Source of the DNA: Firmicutes bacterium UBA2296
Lineage (GTDB): Bacteria; Bacillota; UBA994
Direction: 5' to 3'
NCBI GenBank assembly: GCA_002345475.1
Contig: DDWC01000136.1
Location: 1-5,685 of the forward strand
DNA: 5,685 nt
The position numbers and the translations under genes were made by a program. Position 1 is the first letter of the stretch. Each line of letters starts with the position of its first letter. Of this stretch, positions 5,504 through 5,685 are shown in pieces. The notes beneath the pieces were generated by a model. That model saw only the letters and a program-made list of their open reading frames with translations, made no database searches and was not told the DNA's origin.

Positions 5504-5685
5504 ATGGCGAAGCGCGGGCAACGAGGCAAGAAGGTCCATGACAAGACAGTTTTTCGGGACTATAGCCCCGAGCAGCTGAGACTTCCCATTGACGTGGAAA
5601 GCTTCATACCCGAGAATCACTTGGTCAGGGTTGTCAGCCAGGCGATTGACCAGATGAACTTGGAGCCCCTCTTTGCCAAGTACCC
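5504..5685 (+). CDS. IS1182-family transposase, N-terminal 60 residues, cut by window edge
   Basis: The frame opens with ATG at 5504 and is open to the edge. A basic N-terminus (MAKRGQRGKK) is followed by VFRDYSPEQLRLPIDVESFIPENHLVRVVSQAIDQM-type sequence. The FRxYxPxQ, LP, IPENHLVR and Y60 positions match the N-terminal DUF772 segment of IS1182 transposases, which precedes the DDE catalytic domain. The catalytic part is outside the window, so activity cannot be assessed. AGAGGG (5488-5493) lies 10 nt before the ATG. A TTG two codons upstream is a possible alternative start, and TGA at 5468 closes the frame further up. The family call is firm at the DUF772 level and slightly less so for IS1182 against related IS5-like groups. 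Confidence 0.88.
   Translation, partial: MAKRGQRGKKVHDKTVFRDYSPEQLRLPIDVESFIPENHLVRVVSQAIDQMNLEPLFAKY

Larger units (their letters stand above)
5379..5685 (+). mobile_element. IS1182-family insertion sequence, left end only
   Basis: The element consists of a presumed terminal repeat at 5379, a strong hairpin at 5404-5437, a promoter at 5438-5465 and the start of an IS1182-type transposase. It sits 47 nt after the purA stop and in the same orientation, so it does not disrupt purA coding sequence. It continues past the right edge and its completeness cannot be judged. Confidence 0.8.

Noticed and set aside
1..5685. CRISPR array, tRNA, rRNA or riboswitch
   Set aside because: No regularly spaced repeats or tRNA-like cloverleaf were seen, and the intergenic gaps are too short and lack recognisable aptamer motifs.

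Overview
The window looks like chromosomal DNA from a Gram-positive member of the Bacillota, most likely class Clostridia. The evidence is a DnaD-domain primosome protein paired with a DnaC/DnaI-type helicase loader, strong AGGAGG-like ribosome binding sites, consensus TATAAT promoters, and an adenylosuccinate synthetase of the variant clade I associate with clostridia. Base composition looks moderately GC-rich, in the mid-fifties by eye and not computed. I cannot name a genus.

Layout: positions 1-3958 are all on the minus strand. Read in transcription order they are a LysR-type regulator (3958-3056), uvrC (3059-1233, its GTG start overlapping the lysR stop as GTGA), an intrinsic terminator (1170-1148), a DnaD-domain protein (1119-385) and the N-terminal 130 residues of a DnaC-like helicase loader (from 392, overlapping the DnaD stop and running off the left edge). 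Divergently, purA reads rightward (best start 4072, end 5331). The lysR-purA gap carries two back-to-back consensus -10 boxes and several dyads. Downstream of purA are hairpins, a probable left end of an insertion sequence, a strong hairpin, a promoter, and the first 60 codons of an IS1182-family transposase that runs off the right edge.

The genes cover DNA repair (UvrC), replication restart or initiation (DnaD plus loader), purine synthesis (PurA) and a LysR regulator of unknown effector. Its position suggests it controls itself, uvrC and perhaps purA. No exotic defence or novel multi-gene system is visible. The points most worth a second look are the mutually exclusive divergent lysR/purA promoters with repeated dyads, the terminator that may overlap the dnaD transcription start, the variant PurA active site with a duplicated start region, the A5G6 run at the lysR-uvrC overlap, and the insulated left end of the IS element.
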